This document shows, in pieces, positions 54,359 to 63,516 of a stretch of 64,000 nt of DNA. The first letter of the stretch is position 1, and each line of letters begins with the position of its first letter. The notes below the pieces were generated by a model. That model worked only from the letters and a program-made list of their open reading frames with translations. It had not been told where the DNA came from and did not search any database. The stretch lies in NCBI RefSeq assembly GCF_001941345.1, contig NZ_CP009251.1:2232001-2296000 (forward strand). Reading direction: 5' to 3'. The DNA comes from Corynebacterium stationis. Its GTDB lineage: Bacteria; Actinomycetota; Actinomycetes; Mycobacteriales; Mycobacteriaceae. The position numbers were made by a program, and so were the translations under genes.

Positions 54359-54709
54359 ATGGCTAGCCCGCAGCAGGTACACCCAGAACGTCAAAAGCGC
54401 GTCGATACCGCATTGAAATTCTTCACCATTGCCGCGACGATCACCGGTATCTTCCTGGTAATCCTGGTTATCCGCATGGTTTTGGAATACATCGTAGGCA
54501 TGGAAATGCCGGACTGGGCCACCCTGATTGCGCAGGCACACGGTCTTGCCTACATGGTGTACTTGCTGTCCATTTTGAACCTTGCGCCTAAAGCTCGCTG
54601 GTCCGTGGGTCAATGGTTTACCACCGCTCTTGCCGGCGTAATTCCGTTCTTCTCCTTCTGGATGGAGATCAAACGCCGCGACCAGGTCAAAGCAGTGTTC
54701 CAACTCTAA
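54359..54709 (+). CDS. DUF3817 integral membrane protein
   Basis: 116 aa with three hydrophobic helices (for example ITGIFLVILVIRMVLEYIVG, HGLAYMVYLLSILNLA, WFTTALAGVIPFFSFWM). The HG..Y..YLL and PF.SF.ME motifs are typical of DUF3817. Function unknown. Preceded by AAAAGGA and followed by a terminator. Confidence 0.85.
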   Translation: MASPQQVHPERQKRVDTALKFFTIAATITGIFLVILVIRMVLEYIVGMEMPDWATLIAQAHGLAYMVYLLSILNLAPKARWSVGQWFTTALAGVIPFFSFWMEIKRRDQVKAVFQL

Positions 54710-54758
54710 GAGCTAAATCTTGAAGATTTAGCTGAATAAACTGCGGATATTGCAAAGC

Positions 54759-54793
54759 AAAGGACCGTGCATTAGAAAACTGTACGGTCCTTT
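54759..54793. terminator. Intrinsic terminator between DUF3817 and rdgB
   Basis: AAAGGACCGTGCA pairs with TGTACGGTCCTTT (one G-T pair), with A and T runs. It serves the DUF3817 gene and perhaps the convergent rdgB run. Confidence 0.85.
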
Positions 54794-54828
54794 CGCTATG
54801 CGCGGGCTGCTACTAGTTTCGGTGCCAA

Positions 54829-55437
54829 CTAGCGGGAAGCAGCGAGCTTTTCAATCACCGGCACCAGCTGTGCCAATGCACGCCCGCGGTGCGAGGCGGC
54901 ATTCTTCTCCTCAGGTGTCATCTCCGCAGAGGAACGAGTGTCACCTTCGGGTTGGAAAAGCGGGTCGTAGCCAAAGCCAGCCTCACCACGCGGGGCTCTC
55001 AGCAGTGTGCCAGGCCAGCGTCCTTCGGCAACGTGATCTTGGCCCGCCGGAGTAACCAAAGCACACACCGAAACAAAAGCCGCCTGGCGGCGTTCGGACG
55101 GAACATGTTCCATCTGCGCCAGCAATAACTCATTATTCGCCACATCATTGCCGTGCTGACCAGACCAGCGTGCAGAAAGGACACCTGGCATCCCGTTGAG
55201 TTCTTCCACCGCAATGCCGGAATCGTCAGCAATGCAGGCAAGACCCGTTGCCTGCGCGCCAGCGTGCGCCTTAATCAAAGCATTATCGGCAAAGGTGCGT
55301 CCGTTTTCGACTGGCTCGTCATAAGGCTCGACGTCACGCAGTGGAACTAGCTCAACAGAATCGATGCCGGCATCAGCCAGAATCTTTTCCAGCTCGCGGA
55401 GCTTCTTCGCGTTATTCGATGCAACAAGAAGTTTCAT
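54829..55437 (-). CDS. rdgB: XTP/dITP diphosphatase (RdgB/HAM1)
   Basis: 202 aa. It starts KLLVASNNAKKLRELEKILA, the nucleotide-binding motif, and has DDSGIAVEELNGMPGVLSAR and GFGYDPLF. It removes non-canonical purine nucleoside triphosphates such as XTP and dITP. It follows rph by 5 bases on the same strand, a standard pairing. Confidence 0.94.
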   Translation of the reverse strand: MKLLVASNNAKKLRELEKILADAGIDSVELVPLRDVEPYDEPVENGRTFADNALIKAHAGAQATGLACIADDSGIAVEELNGMPGVLSARWSGQHGNDVANNELLLAQMEHVPSERRQAAFVSVCALVTPAGQDHVAEGRWPGTLLRAPRGEAGFGYDPLFQPEGDTRSSAEMTPEEKNAASHRGRALAQLVPVIEKLAASR

Positions 55438-55442
55438 GCGAC

Positions 55443-56171
55443 CTAGATTCCCAAAGCTGCGCGCTGAGCCGCGATGAGCTCAAAGCAGCCCTTCTGTGCA
55501 ACATCGAGCATGGCGTTGAGCTCATCGCGTCCGAAGAGACCGTTTTCACCGGTGCCTTGAACTTCCACGAAGTTGCCGGATTCCTGCATTACGACATTTA
55601 GGTCAACTTCTGCGCGGGAGTCTTCCTCATATGGCAAGTCCAAGCAGACATTGCCTTCGACAATGCCTACGGAGACTGCAGCGATGGGGTCTAACAGTGG
55701 CTCGCCGGGAACCACGCCTTGGTCTTTTAGGACAGCGATGGCATCGGCAAGCGCTACATATGCACCCGTAATCGATGCAGTGCGGGTACCACCATCGGCC
55801 TGGAGCACATCGCAGTCAATCTGGATGGTGTTCTCCCCCAGCTGGCTCAAGTCAATCGCCGCGCGCAGGGAACGGCCTACCAGGCGAGAAATCTCATGAG
55901 TGCGGCCCTTGACCTTGCCTTTCATGGACTCACGTGGCATACGGTCATGGGTTGCAGACGGCAGCATAGCGTATTCCGCAGTCAACCAGCCCTCACCGGA
56001 ATCCTTCTTAAAACGCGGAACGCCCTGCTGCACTGAAGCAGTACACATCACGCGGGTGTTGCCGAACTCAACCAGCACAGAGCCGGCAGGATTAGTGGTG
56101 AAATTGCGGGTAATACGGACACTTCGCAGCTGGTCTAAGTCACGACCATCAGCACGTTGAAAATCAGTCAT
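55443..56171 (-). CDS. rph: Ribonuclease PH
   Basis: 242 aa. Motifs include [33 protein letters not shown] and [20 protein letters not shown], all typical of RNase PH. It trims tRNA 3' ends phosphorolytically. It sits in the run MBL-rph-rdgB on the minus strand. Confidence 0.95.
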   Translation of the reverse strand: MTDFQRADGRDLDQLRSVRITRNFTTNPAGSVLVEFGNTRVMCTASVQQGVPRFKKDSGEGWLTAEYAMLPSATHDRMPRESMKGKVKGRTHEISRLVGRSLRAAIDLSQLGENTIQIDCDVLQADGGTRTASITGAYVALADAIAVLKDQGVVPGEPLLDPIAAVSVGIVEGNVCLDLPYEEDSRAEVDLNVVMQESGNFVEVQGTGENGLFGRDELNAMLDVAQKGCFELIAAQRAALGI

Positions 56172-56194
56172 GTCCTCAAGGGTACCGCGCGTGC

Positions 56195-56962
56195 TTAAAG
56201 TTCAAAGTCCATGCCCGGCGCGCCCAGCACAATTTCCCCATCAAATTCTGAACGTGCTGCATCAAGGGTGGATTGCGGATCACTCCAAGGCTGCAGATGC
56301 ACAAGAACCAGCTTTTTGACATCGGCAAGCGTTGCTAAACGCCCTGCCTGATTGCCTGACATGTGCATGCCCTGCGGGCGGCCCTCGGTCTCACAACCCC
56401 AGGCTGCTTCTGCGAGGAAGATATCTGCATTCTGCGCTGCCGGCACCAAGTCCTCGGTATAGGCGGTATCACCGCTGTAGCAGATAACCTTGCCGGTCTT
56501 GGCGTGCTCCATGCGTAGGCTAAAGGCTTCAATCGGGTGAATCGCATGAAAAGGCGTCATATAGACGTCATCGATAAGCTCGCGTTTGCCGTGTTCCCAA
56601 GCAGAGAACGCGAAAGAATCCGAGAAATCATCCACTTCATCAATATGATCCGCGCTCATGCGCCCTAGGTGCGTTGGGGCATCGTGCGGGCCGAACATGA
56701 AATTACGCGACGCAGCTGGAGCATCCGGATGGAACCGGCGCCACACCATCAAAGACGGGAAGTCGGTGCAGTGATCTGCGTGCAGATGGCTGAAGGTCAA
56801 GTGCGCATCGCACGGATCCTGGATTTTCTGCAAAGCCGCAAAGGTACCAGGGCCTAAGTCCATCACAATCGATGGTGCGTCTGGGAAAGAAACCAAGTAA
56901 CCTGACGCAGGGTTATTAGGACTGGGAACACTGCCCGAGCATCCTAGAATGGTCAACTTCAT
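56195..56962 (-). CDS. MBL-fold metallohydrolase (RNase Z / cyclic phosphodiesterase-like)
   Basis: 255 aa. The zinc motif [11 protein letters not shown] is the HxHxDH of the metallo-beta-lactamase fold. The N-terminus [20 protein letters not shown] and late GDTAYTEDL fit the RNase Z-like branch. In mycobacteria the neighbour of rph is a cyclic-nucleotide phosphodiesterase-like protein, so this may act on a cyclic phosphodiester. Substrate unproven. Confidence 0.87.
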   Translation of the reverse strand: MKLTILGCSGSVPSPNNPASGYLVSFPDAPSIVMDLGPGTFAALQKIQDPCDAHLTFSHLHADHCTDFPSLMVWRRFHPDAPAASRNFMFGPHDAPTHLGRMSADHIDEVDDFSDSFAFSAWEHGKRELIDDVYMTPFHAIHPIEAFSLRMEHAKTGKVICYSGDTAYTEDLVPAAQNADIFLAEAAWGCETEGRPQGMHMSGNQAGRLATLADVKKLVLVHLQPWSDPQSTLDAARSEFDGEIVLGAPGMDFEL

Positions 56963-57069
56963 GAGGCTATGTTGTCATGAATTAAGTCAAAAAGCTTGAA
57001 ATACATACCTTCCAACGTCCAAAGACACTAACTATAGCCCCATGTGGGGATCCTCACCGCAGGATAAAG

Positions 57070-57843
57070 CTACAGCTGAGGCCCCAGAAATCGCTGTGCC
57101 AGGCGCGAAAAAGTTTCTGGATCACCCGTGGACTCAAATTTGCGAAGGGGCTTATTATCCACGGGTGCGAGTTCATCGTGCTCGGTCAAAATGCGCAAAA
57201 CATCTTTCGCTGTCTCCTCTGCTGAAGACACCAATGTGACATTATCGCCCATGGCCAGCTGAATAATGCCGGTCAGCAAGGGATAGTGCGTACAACCCAG
57301 CACCAAAGTATCCACTCCGGCCGCTTGCAGCGGTGCAAGATATGCCTCTGCCACCCCGAGAATCTGCCTTCCGGAAGTAATACCGCGTTCCACAAAAGGC
57401 ACAAAATCCGGACATGCCACGGCAAGTGCTTCTACCTGCTCATCTTGGGCAAAAAGACGCTGGTAAGCCTGGGAATTAATAGTTCCTTCTGTACCAATGA
57501 CACCGACCTTGTGATTGCGTGTTGTCGCAAGCGCACGGCGTACGGCCGGCCTGATGACTTCCACCACGGGGATGTCATAGCGCTCACGGGCTTCATCCAG
57601 AAATGCTGCGGTAGCGGTATTACACGCAATCACCAACATCTTGCAGCCGCGTGCCACTAGGTCATCACCAATTTCGCGCGAAAGGTTTCGCACATCTTCT
57701 AATTCCCGCGGACCATATGGCGCGTGGGCGGTATCCCCGACATAGATGATGGATTCCTGCGGCAATTGCTCCATGATTGTGCGCGCAACAGTTAAGCCAC
57801 CGACACCTGAATCAAAGATGCCGATGGGAGCTAAGCGGTCCAC
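57070..57843 (-). CDS. murI: Glutamate racemase MurI
   Basis: 257 aa. [20 protein letters not shown] opens the protein; the two catalytic cysteines are in [17 protein letters not shown] and [13 protein letters not shown]. It makes D-glutamate for peptidoglycan. It starts directly at the stop of the rhomboid gene, so it is coupled to it. Confidence 0.95.
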   Translation of the reverse strand: MDRLAPIGIFDSGVGGLTVARTIMEQLPQESIIYVGDTAHAPYGPRELEDVRNLSREIGDDLVARGCKMLVIACNTATAAFLDEARERYDIPVVEVIRPAVRRALATTRNHKVGVIGTEGTINSQAYQRLFAQDEQVEALAVACPDFVPFVERGITSGRQILGVAEAYLAPLQAAGVDTLVLGCTHYPLLTGIIQLAMGDNVTLVSSAEETAKDVLRILTEHDELAPVDNKPLRKFESTGDPETFSRLAQRFLGPQL

Positions 57844-58515
57844 TTATCTAACCGCCTTCGCTTTACGACGAGCAATCTGCGCCTTGGTGTCATCTGAAGT
57901 GATAACACTACCCGCTAAGACACCGCCGGCGGCACCGAAGAGGTGTGCTTGCCACGACACCCCTTCATATATGGGCAGCACTCCGAAAATCATGCCGGAG
58001 TAGAAAATACCTAAGAGGATGCCCAAAGCAATCTGGCCCAAGGAACGATTAAAGATACCGCGGATGAGCAAATAGGCCCACCAGCCATAGACCACGCCGG
58101 AAGCACCGATGTGATTTGTACCGGGTCCGCCAAGTAGCCACGTGCCAATCCCGCCGATTAATACAACCAGCAGGGTCACTTCCCACCAGGCACGCCGGCC
58201 AGAAAGACCAACTAAAAAGCAGAAGATGGCGCCTGAAATGGAGTTAGAAATCAGGTGCTCAAAATTAGCGTGTAAAAAGGGCGAGGTGATAATGCCCAAT
58301 AGGCCGTTGAAATCTAACGGGTGAATACCGAAATTCGTCAGCGCGCCGCCGAAGATAAAGGTGTTGACTAGATGCACCAGCCACAGCACTGCAACATAGC
58401 CGAGCGCAAATGTTAACCCGGTGGCGATGCGGCCACGCTTGGTGTAATTCGCCGAGATACCGTTGTTGGAGGTTCTTTTGCCGGCGGGCTGCGGAATCGG
58501 TGCTGGGTAAGTCAT
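57844..58515 (-). CDS. Rhomboid family intramembrane serine protease
   Basis: 223 aa with about six transmembrane helices. The catalytic dyad is Ser in NHIGASGVVYGWW (near residue 136) and His in WQAHLFGAAGGVLAG (near 191); the HANFEHLISN motif lies in the second helix. It cleaves membrane proteins inside the bilayer. It lies between DUF2017 and murI, an order common in actinobacteria. Confidence 0.9.
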   Translation of the reverse strand: MTYPAPIPQPAGKRTSNNGISANYTKRGRIATGLTFALGYVAVLWLVHLVNTFIFGGALTNFGIHPLDFNGLLGIITSPFLHANFEHLISNSISGAIFCFLVGLSGRRAWWEVTLLVVLIGGIGTWLLGGPGTNHIGASGVVYGWWAYLLIRGIFNRSLGQIALGILLGIFYSGMIFGVLPIYEGVSWQAHLFGAAGGVLAGSVITSDDTKAQIARRKAKAVR

Positions 58516-58567
58516 AATGGCTTTTAGTTTAACCCACTCCAGCTGACGTTGCCGTCTTCTTTCTTAG

Positions 58568-59104
58568 CTAGCCAACCAAGGCTTCTAATAAGGAATCTTG
58601 GCAATATCCAAGCCACTCCACCAAAGTGTCGCGGTTTTGTTCATCTTCTTCGCTAAAGATGGGCCCGCTGGCCAAGTACAGGCGCAGGTCATTGAGACCG
58701 GCGAGAAATGCGTGCGCATCAGCTTCTTCGATGGAGACTTCTACCCCACCGACTGGCCCGAGTGCATGGTTGATGACTTGCAGGTTGCGCAGTTTTTCTT
58801 TGGCGATGTCATTTTCATGCAGGCTGCGCATCAGGCCTGCATCCCCGTCATATTCTTCTTCGCCTTCTGCGAAAAAGTCTGGAAAAAGTCGCGCTAAGGA
58901 AGGATCTGCAGGGGCATCCTTGTGCCCGCTAGGCATGTCCATCATTTCTGCCAGTTCATCTTTGGGCGCGGATTGTGCCCGTTGGATGATGGCTTCGCTC
59001 ACGGTTGAAGTGAGGTTACCGAGGACTTCTCGTTCCATAGGCTCCAGCACGGTTTGAAATTTTGCACCGCGCAATAGCGCCTTTTTCTTTTTCCATGGTT
59101 GCAT
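58568..59104 (-). CDS. DUF2017 protein
   Basis: 178 aa. It begins with basic residues (MQPWKKKKALLRGAKFQTVL), then ALGPVGGVEVSIEEADAHAF and LYLASG typical of DUF2017. It lies 7 bases after clpS, the conserved arrangement clpS-DUF2017 in actinobacteria. Function unknown; perhaps linked to ClpS-dependent proteolysis. Confidence 0.85.
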   Translation of the reverse strand: MQPWKKKKALLRGAKFQTVLEPMEREVLGNLTSTVSEAIIQRAQSAPKDELAEMMDMPSGHKDAPADPSLARLFPDFFAEGEEEYDGDAGLMRSLHENDIAKEKLRNLQVINHALGPVGGVEVSIEEADAHAFLAGLNDLRLYLASGPIFSEEDEQNRDTLVEWLGYCQDSLLEALVG

Positions 59105-59111
59105 CTATCTT

Positions 59112-59423
59112 TTAACCTGCCTGCTGCATCGTTGCCCAAAGCCCTGCTACTTGCAGCTTTTTCACGTCGGCTTCGACTTTGTCACGTTCACCCGAGCTTA
59201 CTGCAGCTTTACCTTCAGTATGCACTTGCATCATTAATTCATTAGCGCGCTTTTTGTCATAGCCCAACACGGTTTGGAAAACATAAGCGACATAGCTCAT
59301 GAGGTTGACAGGGTCATCCCAGACGATGCACATCCACGGGAGATTTTCTTCCGACTCTACCGAGACTTCTACTGCCTCATCTAGCTCCGGAGAAGCCATG
59401 GGGGAACTTAATTGCACGTACAT
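59112..59423 (-). CDS. clpS: ATP-dependent Clp protease adaptor ClpS
   Basis: 103 aa from ATG 59423. The ClpS core [20 protein letters not shown] is intact, with [20 protein letters not shown] and a C-terminal LWATMQQAG. It delivers N-degron substrates to ClpC/ClpP. AGGAG is only 2 bases before the ATG; a GTG six bases further in (59417) has better spacing and may be the real start. Confidence 0.93.
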   Translation of the reverse strand: MYVQLSSPMASPELDEAVEVSVESEENLPWMCIVWDDPVNLMSYVAYVFQTVLGYDKKRANELMMQVHTEGKAAVSSGERDKVEADVKKLQVAGLWATMQQAG

Positions 59424-59520
59424 GGCTCCTAGCTTAACGAACTTTCTTACTTTCATTGGAGATTTTCGCTAGAGTCAGTCATTGCACATTCCTCTTCGTT
59501 GCTTGCAAAGGCCCCAGAAC

Positions 59521-60102
59521 ATGCAACTGCCACCGTCTATTACCCAAAAATTCCAGGAACTTTTCTCTGGCACTAACCCGTCCAATCTTATTAAGATCGG
59601 GATTACGGCTATTACCTTGACGCTCACGTTAATCGCCGCGGTCGCTTCTGGTGGCGCCGCATCACCAGAAGGTGGTGCTGGCGATGAGGATACGTCCGAG
59701 GAAACTCCCCTGACTGGGCATCCAGATTATGTAGCGCCCTCGCTTGAGGTGCAGACGAGGCTGGCCACCGTTGAAGACGAGGTCTATAACGCGATCCATG
59801 AGATGCGCCAGGAACAGTATTTGGGAATATCTTTTAAATATCCTGAGCGCCAGGCCGCAGCGCAGTATAAGGCACAAGAAAATGCTGTGACGGGGCAAGA
59901 AGGTCCAGTCGAGGAAAATATCAGCATGCTGCAGGCGTATTTGCCGCTTGCCGAGGCTTCCGGATATGAATTCATCGAAAGGCTGCGCAACTCCGAGCCA
60001 CATGCTGCTGTATTTATGGACCCTTCAAGTGTGCACATGGCAGTCTCAACTGCATACTCCGCAGGCGATGACACTGTGTGGCTCGTTCTGCAATTTGATT
60101 AA
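59521..60102 (+). CDS. Hypothetical protein with one N-terminal membrane segment
   Basis: 193 aa from ATG 59521 (AAAGG about 9 bases upstream); 59482 is an alternative start. One hydrophobic helix lies near residues 25-46 (IKIGITAITLTLTLIAAVAS), then an acidic Gly-rich linker and a soluble domain ending in WLVLQFD. I do not recognise the family. It is upstream of pncB but probably its own unit. Confidence 0.65.
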   Translation: MQLPPSITQKFQELFSGTNPSNLIKIGITAITLTLTLIAAVASGGAASPEGGAGDEDTSEETPLTGHPDYVAPSLEVQTRLATVEDEVYNAIHEMRQEQYLGISFKYPERQAAAQYKAQENAVTGQEGPVEENISMLQAYLPLAEASGYEFIERLRNSEPHAAVFMDPSSVHMAVSTAYSAGDDTVWLVLQFD

Positions 60103-60162
60103 TGGGAACGTTTGGCGCAAGATGCCGCCGATTTACTTTATCGCGCGCTAGACTTGTTCGCT

Positions 60163-61497
60163 GTGAACCCTAAGTTAAATAATTCCCACTCCACGGCTCC
60201 ATCCACGGCACTGCTCACCGATATGTATGAGCTGACAATGCTGCAAGCAGCGCTTGCCGATGGCACCGCTGACCGCCCAGTTGTCTGTGAAGTCTTCGCG
60301 CGCCGGTTGTCTAATGAACGTCGTTACGGTGTTGTCGCTGGCATTCCGCGCGTGTTGGAGGCAGTGAAGAACTTCCGCTTTACGGAAGAACAGTTAGAAA
60401 CCCTGACCTTTTTAGATCCAGCGACATTAGATTACCTGCGCAATTACCGCTTTTCTGGACAGATTGATGGCTACCGGGAGGGCGAGTTATTTTTCCCAAA
60501 CTCTCCGCTGCTGACGGTTCGCGGTAGCTTCGGCGAGTGCGTTTTATTAGAAACCGTCATCTTGTCGATTATGAACTCCGATTCCGCGGTGGCTTCGGCT
60601 GCCTCCCGCATGGTAGTGGCAGCCGATGGCCGCCCGATTATCGAAATGGGTTCGCGCCGTACGCATGAGCAGGCGGCAGTTACCGCTGCACGCGCTGCTT
60701 ACCTCGCGGGCTTTGAATCTACTTCTAACCTCGAAGCTGCAGCACGCTACGGCATTCCGGCATCGGGTACCGCGGCGCACTCCTGGACTTTGGCTCACGT
60801 CAATGACGATGGCAGCGCGAATGAAAAGGCCGCTTTCAAATCCCAAATTGAAGCCCACGGTGTCAAAACCACCCTCTTGGTAGATACCTTCGATATCACC
60901 CAGGGCGTCAATAACGCCATCGAGGTCGCTGGCGTAGAACTAGGCGGAGTACGCATTGATTCTGGAAACTTAGGCGCAATCACCCGCCGCGTGCGCAAGC
61001 AGCTCGATGATTTAGGTGCGCACAACACCAAGATCGTGGTTTCCTCTGACTTGGATGAATTTGCAATAGCTGGCCTGCGCGGTGACCCAGTGGATGTCTA
61101 CGGTGTGGGTACTTCCGTAGTCACCGGTTCTGGCGCACCAACCGCGAGCATGGTGTACAAAATCGTGGAAGTCGATGGGCATCCCGTCGCAAAGCGCTCT
61201 GAAGCGAAAAAGTCCGTCGGCGGGGCCAAGCGCGCCCTGCGCTCCTACCGCTCCTCTGGCGTTGCTATCGAAGAGATCATCTTCCCGTTCGATAGCGAGG
61301 AGCCTGATACCGGTCACTTGAGCTCCAAGATGCTGACGGTGCCATTGATTCGGGACGGGGAAATTGTCGACAAGCAACCAAGCCTTGATGAATCCCGCGA
61401 GTACCTGGCGCACAGCATCAAGACCTTGCCATGGGAAGGCCTGGCGCTGACCCGCGATGAACCTGCCGTGCACACCCGCTACGTGGGCTTTGAATAA
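60163..61497 (+). CDS. pncB: Nicotinate phosphoribosyltransferase PncB
   Basis: 444 aa from GTG 60163. The pncB signature is present: LLTDMYELTMLQAALADG, VVCEVFARRLSNERRYGVVA, and EMGSRRTHEQAAVTAARAAY, with GVRIDSGNLGAITRRVRKQL. It makes nicotinate mononucleotide in the NAD salvage path. A TAGACT at 60149-60154 lies 8 bases before the GTG, so the transcript may be leaderless; an earlier TTG at 60112 is an alternative. Confidence 0.92.
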   Translation: MNPKLNNSHSTAPSTALLTDMYELTMLQAALADGTADRPVVCEVFARRLSNERRYGVVAGIPRVLEAVKNFRFTEEQLETLTFLDPATLDYLRNYRFSGQIDGYREGELFFPNSPLLTVRGSFGECVLLETVILSIMNSDSAVASAASRMVVAADGRPIIEMGSRRTHEQAAVTAARAAYLAGFESTSNLEAAARYGIPASGTAAHSWTLAHVNDDGSANEKAAFKSQIEAHGVKTTLLVDTFDITQGVNNAIEVAGVELGGVRIDSGNLGAITRRVRKQLDDLGAHNTKIVVSSDLDEFAIAGLRGDPVDVYGVGTSVVTGSGAPTASMVYKIVEVDGHPVAKRSEAKKSVGGAKRALRSYRSSGVAIEEIIFPFDSEEPDTGHLSSKMLTVPLIRDGEIVDKQPSLDESREYLAHSIKTLPWEGLALTRDEPAVHTRYVGFE

Positions 61498-61563
61498 CTC
61501 GAAACGTTTTACAGTAGGCAAAGCCGTTTCGGGGATTTGCGCAGATAGCTTAGACTCGGTGAG

Positions 61564-63516
61564 GTGAATGACGAACCCCTCAATCAGACAACGGAAGAAT
61601 TGCTAGACCAAGCCGTAGCTGCCTTGGGTGGTGCACGCCGCGATGGCCAGCACGCTATGGCTCGAGCTGTCTCTAAAGCTTTAGAGTCCGAACGCCACTT
61701 GGCTGTGCAAGCTGGCACCGGTACAGGCAAGTCTTTAGCCTATCTGGTGCCGGCGATTCGTCATGCGCATAATACTGGCTCCAGCATCATTGTCTCTACC
61801 GCAACCATTGCGTTGCAGCGCCAGCTGGTAGAGCGCGACCTTCCCAGGTTGGTGGAGGCACTGGAGCCACATATGCAACGCAAACCTACGTTTGCGATTA
61901 TGAAGGGCCGCAACAACTACGCTTGTCTTAACAAGGTTGCGCAGGCAGGGTTTGAGCCTGATGAAACGCTGTTCGAGGATGAGGACATTTCCTGGACCGG
62001 CAAGCACGTTAAGCGGGTTTTTGAGTGGGTTGATGAAACCGAAACTGGTGACCGGGATGATTTAGTCCCCGGCGTTCCCGATCTCGCGTGGCGGCAGGTA
62101 TCTGTCACCTCACGCGAATGCTTGGGAGCATCCCGCTGTCCGCAGGGCGAGGATTGTTTCGCGGAATTGGCCAAGCAGAAGGCATCTCAGGTCGATATCG
62201 TGGTGACCAACCACGCACTTTTGGCTATCGATGCCGCCGCTGAGACCAATATCTTGCCCGAGCATGACGTGGTGATTGTGGATGAGGCGCACGAGCTGGA
62301 TGCTCGTATTACCTCCGTGGCCACTGCAGAAATTAATGCTCGTGCCATCAAGATGGCCGCGAATCGCGCTAAGTCTTTAGGTGCTGAAGGCAAAGATATC
62401 CGTCTAGCAGAGCTTGCCGATGATTTTGCGATCTTCATCGACTCCTACGACTCCGGCCGGTGGGTGGATATGGATGAGCCATCCAAGAATCAGCTCGATG
62501 GCTTAGCCACTGCGATAATTGAGTGCAAGACTGCTGTTTCGCGCCCTAGTGAAGGTGAATCCACCAATGACCCGGAGAAATTCGCTGAACGCCAGAACCT
62601 GACCAACCACCTATCAGAGATGGCGGAAACTATTCACCGCATCTTGGAAGTCTTTGACACCGATAATGCGGCTGACCAAGATGACGTGGTCTGGGTGGAT
62701 GATTCTTCTTTGGCCGTTGCCCCATTATCGGTGGCAGACATGCTGCGCGAGAACCTCTTTGGACAAAATACCGTCGTGCTGACCTCAGCAACGCTGGCGC
62801 TCGGTGGCCGCTTTGATGCAATGGCTGCGCAGTGGGGAATGCCGAAGGGCACCTGGGATTCCATGGATGCCGGCACGCCCTTTAATCCGGCAAAGTCTGG
62901 CATTTTATATGTGGCCTCTCATCTTCCGGCCCCTGGCCGTGATGGAATTGCCGAAGAGACCTTAAAAGAGATGAAAGAGCTCATCATGGCTGCAGGCGGG
63001 CGAACCTTAGGGCTATTTTCGTCGCGCCGGGCAGCAGAAGAGGCCGCAGAGAAACTACGGATGCAGGTGCCTTTTGAAATCTACGTCCAAGGACAAGACA
63101 CCACTGGTGCGCTAGTGGAGAAGTTTTCTAAGCATGAAAATTCCTGCCTCTTTGGCACACTAACCCTATGGCAGGGCGTGGACGTGCCTGGTCCAGCATG
63201 TTCTTTAGTGCTGATTGACCGCATTCCTTTTCCCCGCCCGGACCAGCCGCTGCTGCAAGCACGAACGGAGGCTGCCAATGCCGCCGGCCGCAAGGGGTTT
63301 ATGGAAGTCTCTGCCACCCACGCTGCCCTGCTCATGGCCCAGGGTGCCGGTCGTTTGCTTCGCTCCACCAGCGACCGCGGCGTTGTTGCGGTTTTAGACA
63401 ACCGTTTGGAAACCAAACGCTACGGCGGATTCTTGAAAAATTCCATGCCGCAGTTTTGGCCCACGACCAATCCTGACACCGTGCGTGGCGCTCTCAAGCG
63501 CCTCGTGGCATCCTAG
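61564..63516 (+). CDS. DinG/XPD-type Fe-S ATP-dependent DNA helicase
   Basis: 650 aa from GTG 61564. Walker A is AGTGTGKS (residues 50-57), the DEAH box VDEAHELD is near 239-246, and four cysteines at 121, 186, 192 and 198 (NYACLNK, RECLGASRCPQGEDC) form the Fe-S cluster site of XPD/DinG enzymes. Late helicase motifs include GVDVPGPACSLV and QGAGRLLRS. It unwinds DNA in a 5' to 3' manner in repair. Its stop overlaps the convergent PTH2-like gene by 4 bases. Confidence 0.92.
   Translation: MNDEPLNQTTEELLDQAVAALGGARRDGQHAMARAVSKALESERHLAVQAGTGTGKSLAYLVPAIRHAHNTGSSIIVSTATIALQRQLVERDLPRLVEALEPHMQRKPTFAIMKGRNNYACLNKVAQAGFEPDETLFEDEDISWTGKHVKRVFEWVDETETGDRDDLVPGVPDLAWRQVSVTSRECLGASRCPQGEDCFAELAKQKASQVDIVVTNHALLAIDAAAETNILPEHDVVIVDEAHELDARITSVATAEINARAIKMAANRAKSLGAEGKDIRLAELADDFAIFIDSYDSGRWVDMDEPSKNQLDGLATAIIECKTAVSRPSEGESTNDPEKFAERQNLTNHLSEMAETIHRILEVFDTDNAADQDDVVWVDDSSLAVAPLSVADMLRENLFGQNTVVLTSATLALGGRFDAMAAQWGMPKGTWDSMDAGTPFNPAKSGILYVASHLPAPGRDGIAEETLKEMKELIMAAGGRTLGLFSSRRAAEEAAEKLRMQVPFEIYVQGQDTTGALVEKFSKHENSCLFGTLTLWQGVDVPGPACSLVLIDRIPFPRPDQPLLQARTEAANAAGRKGFMEVSATHAALLMAQGAGRLLRSTSDRGVVAVLDNRLETKRYGGFLKNSMPQFWPTTNPDTVRGALKRLVAS

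Noticed and set aside
61500-61531. CGAAACG...CGTTTCG as terminator after pncB
   Set aside because: The arms are only 7 bases with an 18-base loop and no T-run, so it is not a convincing terminator.
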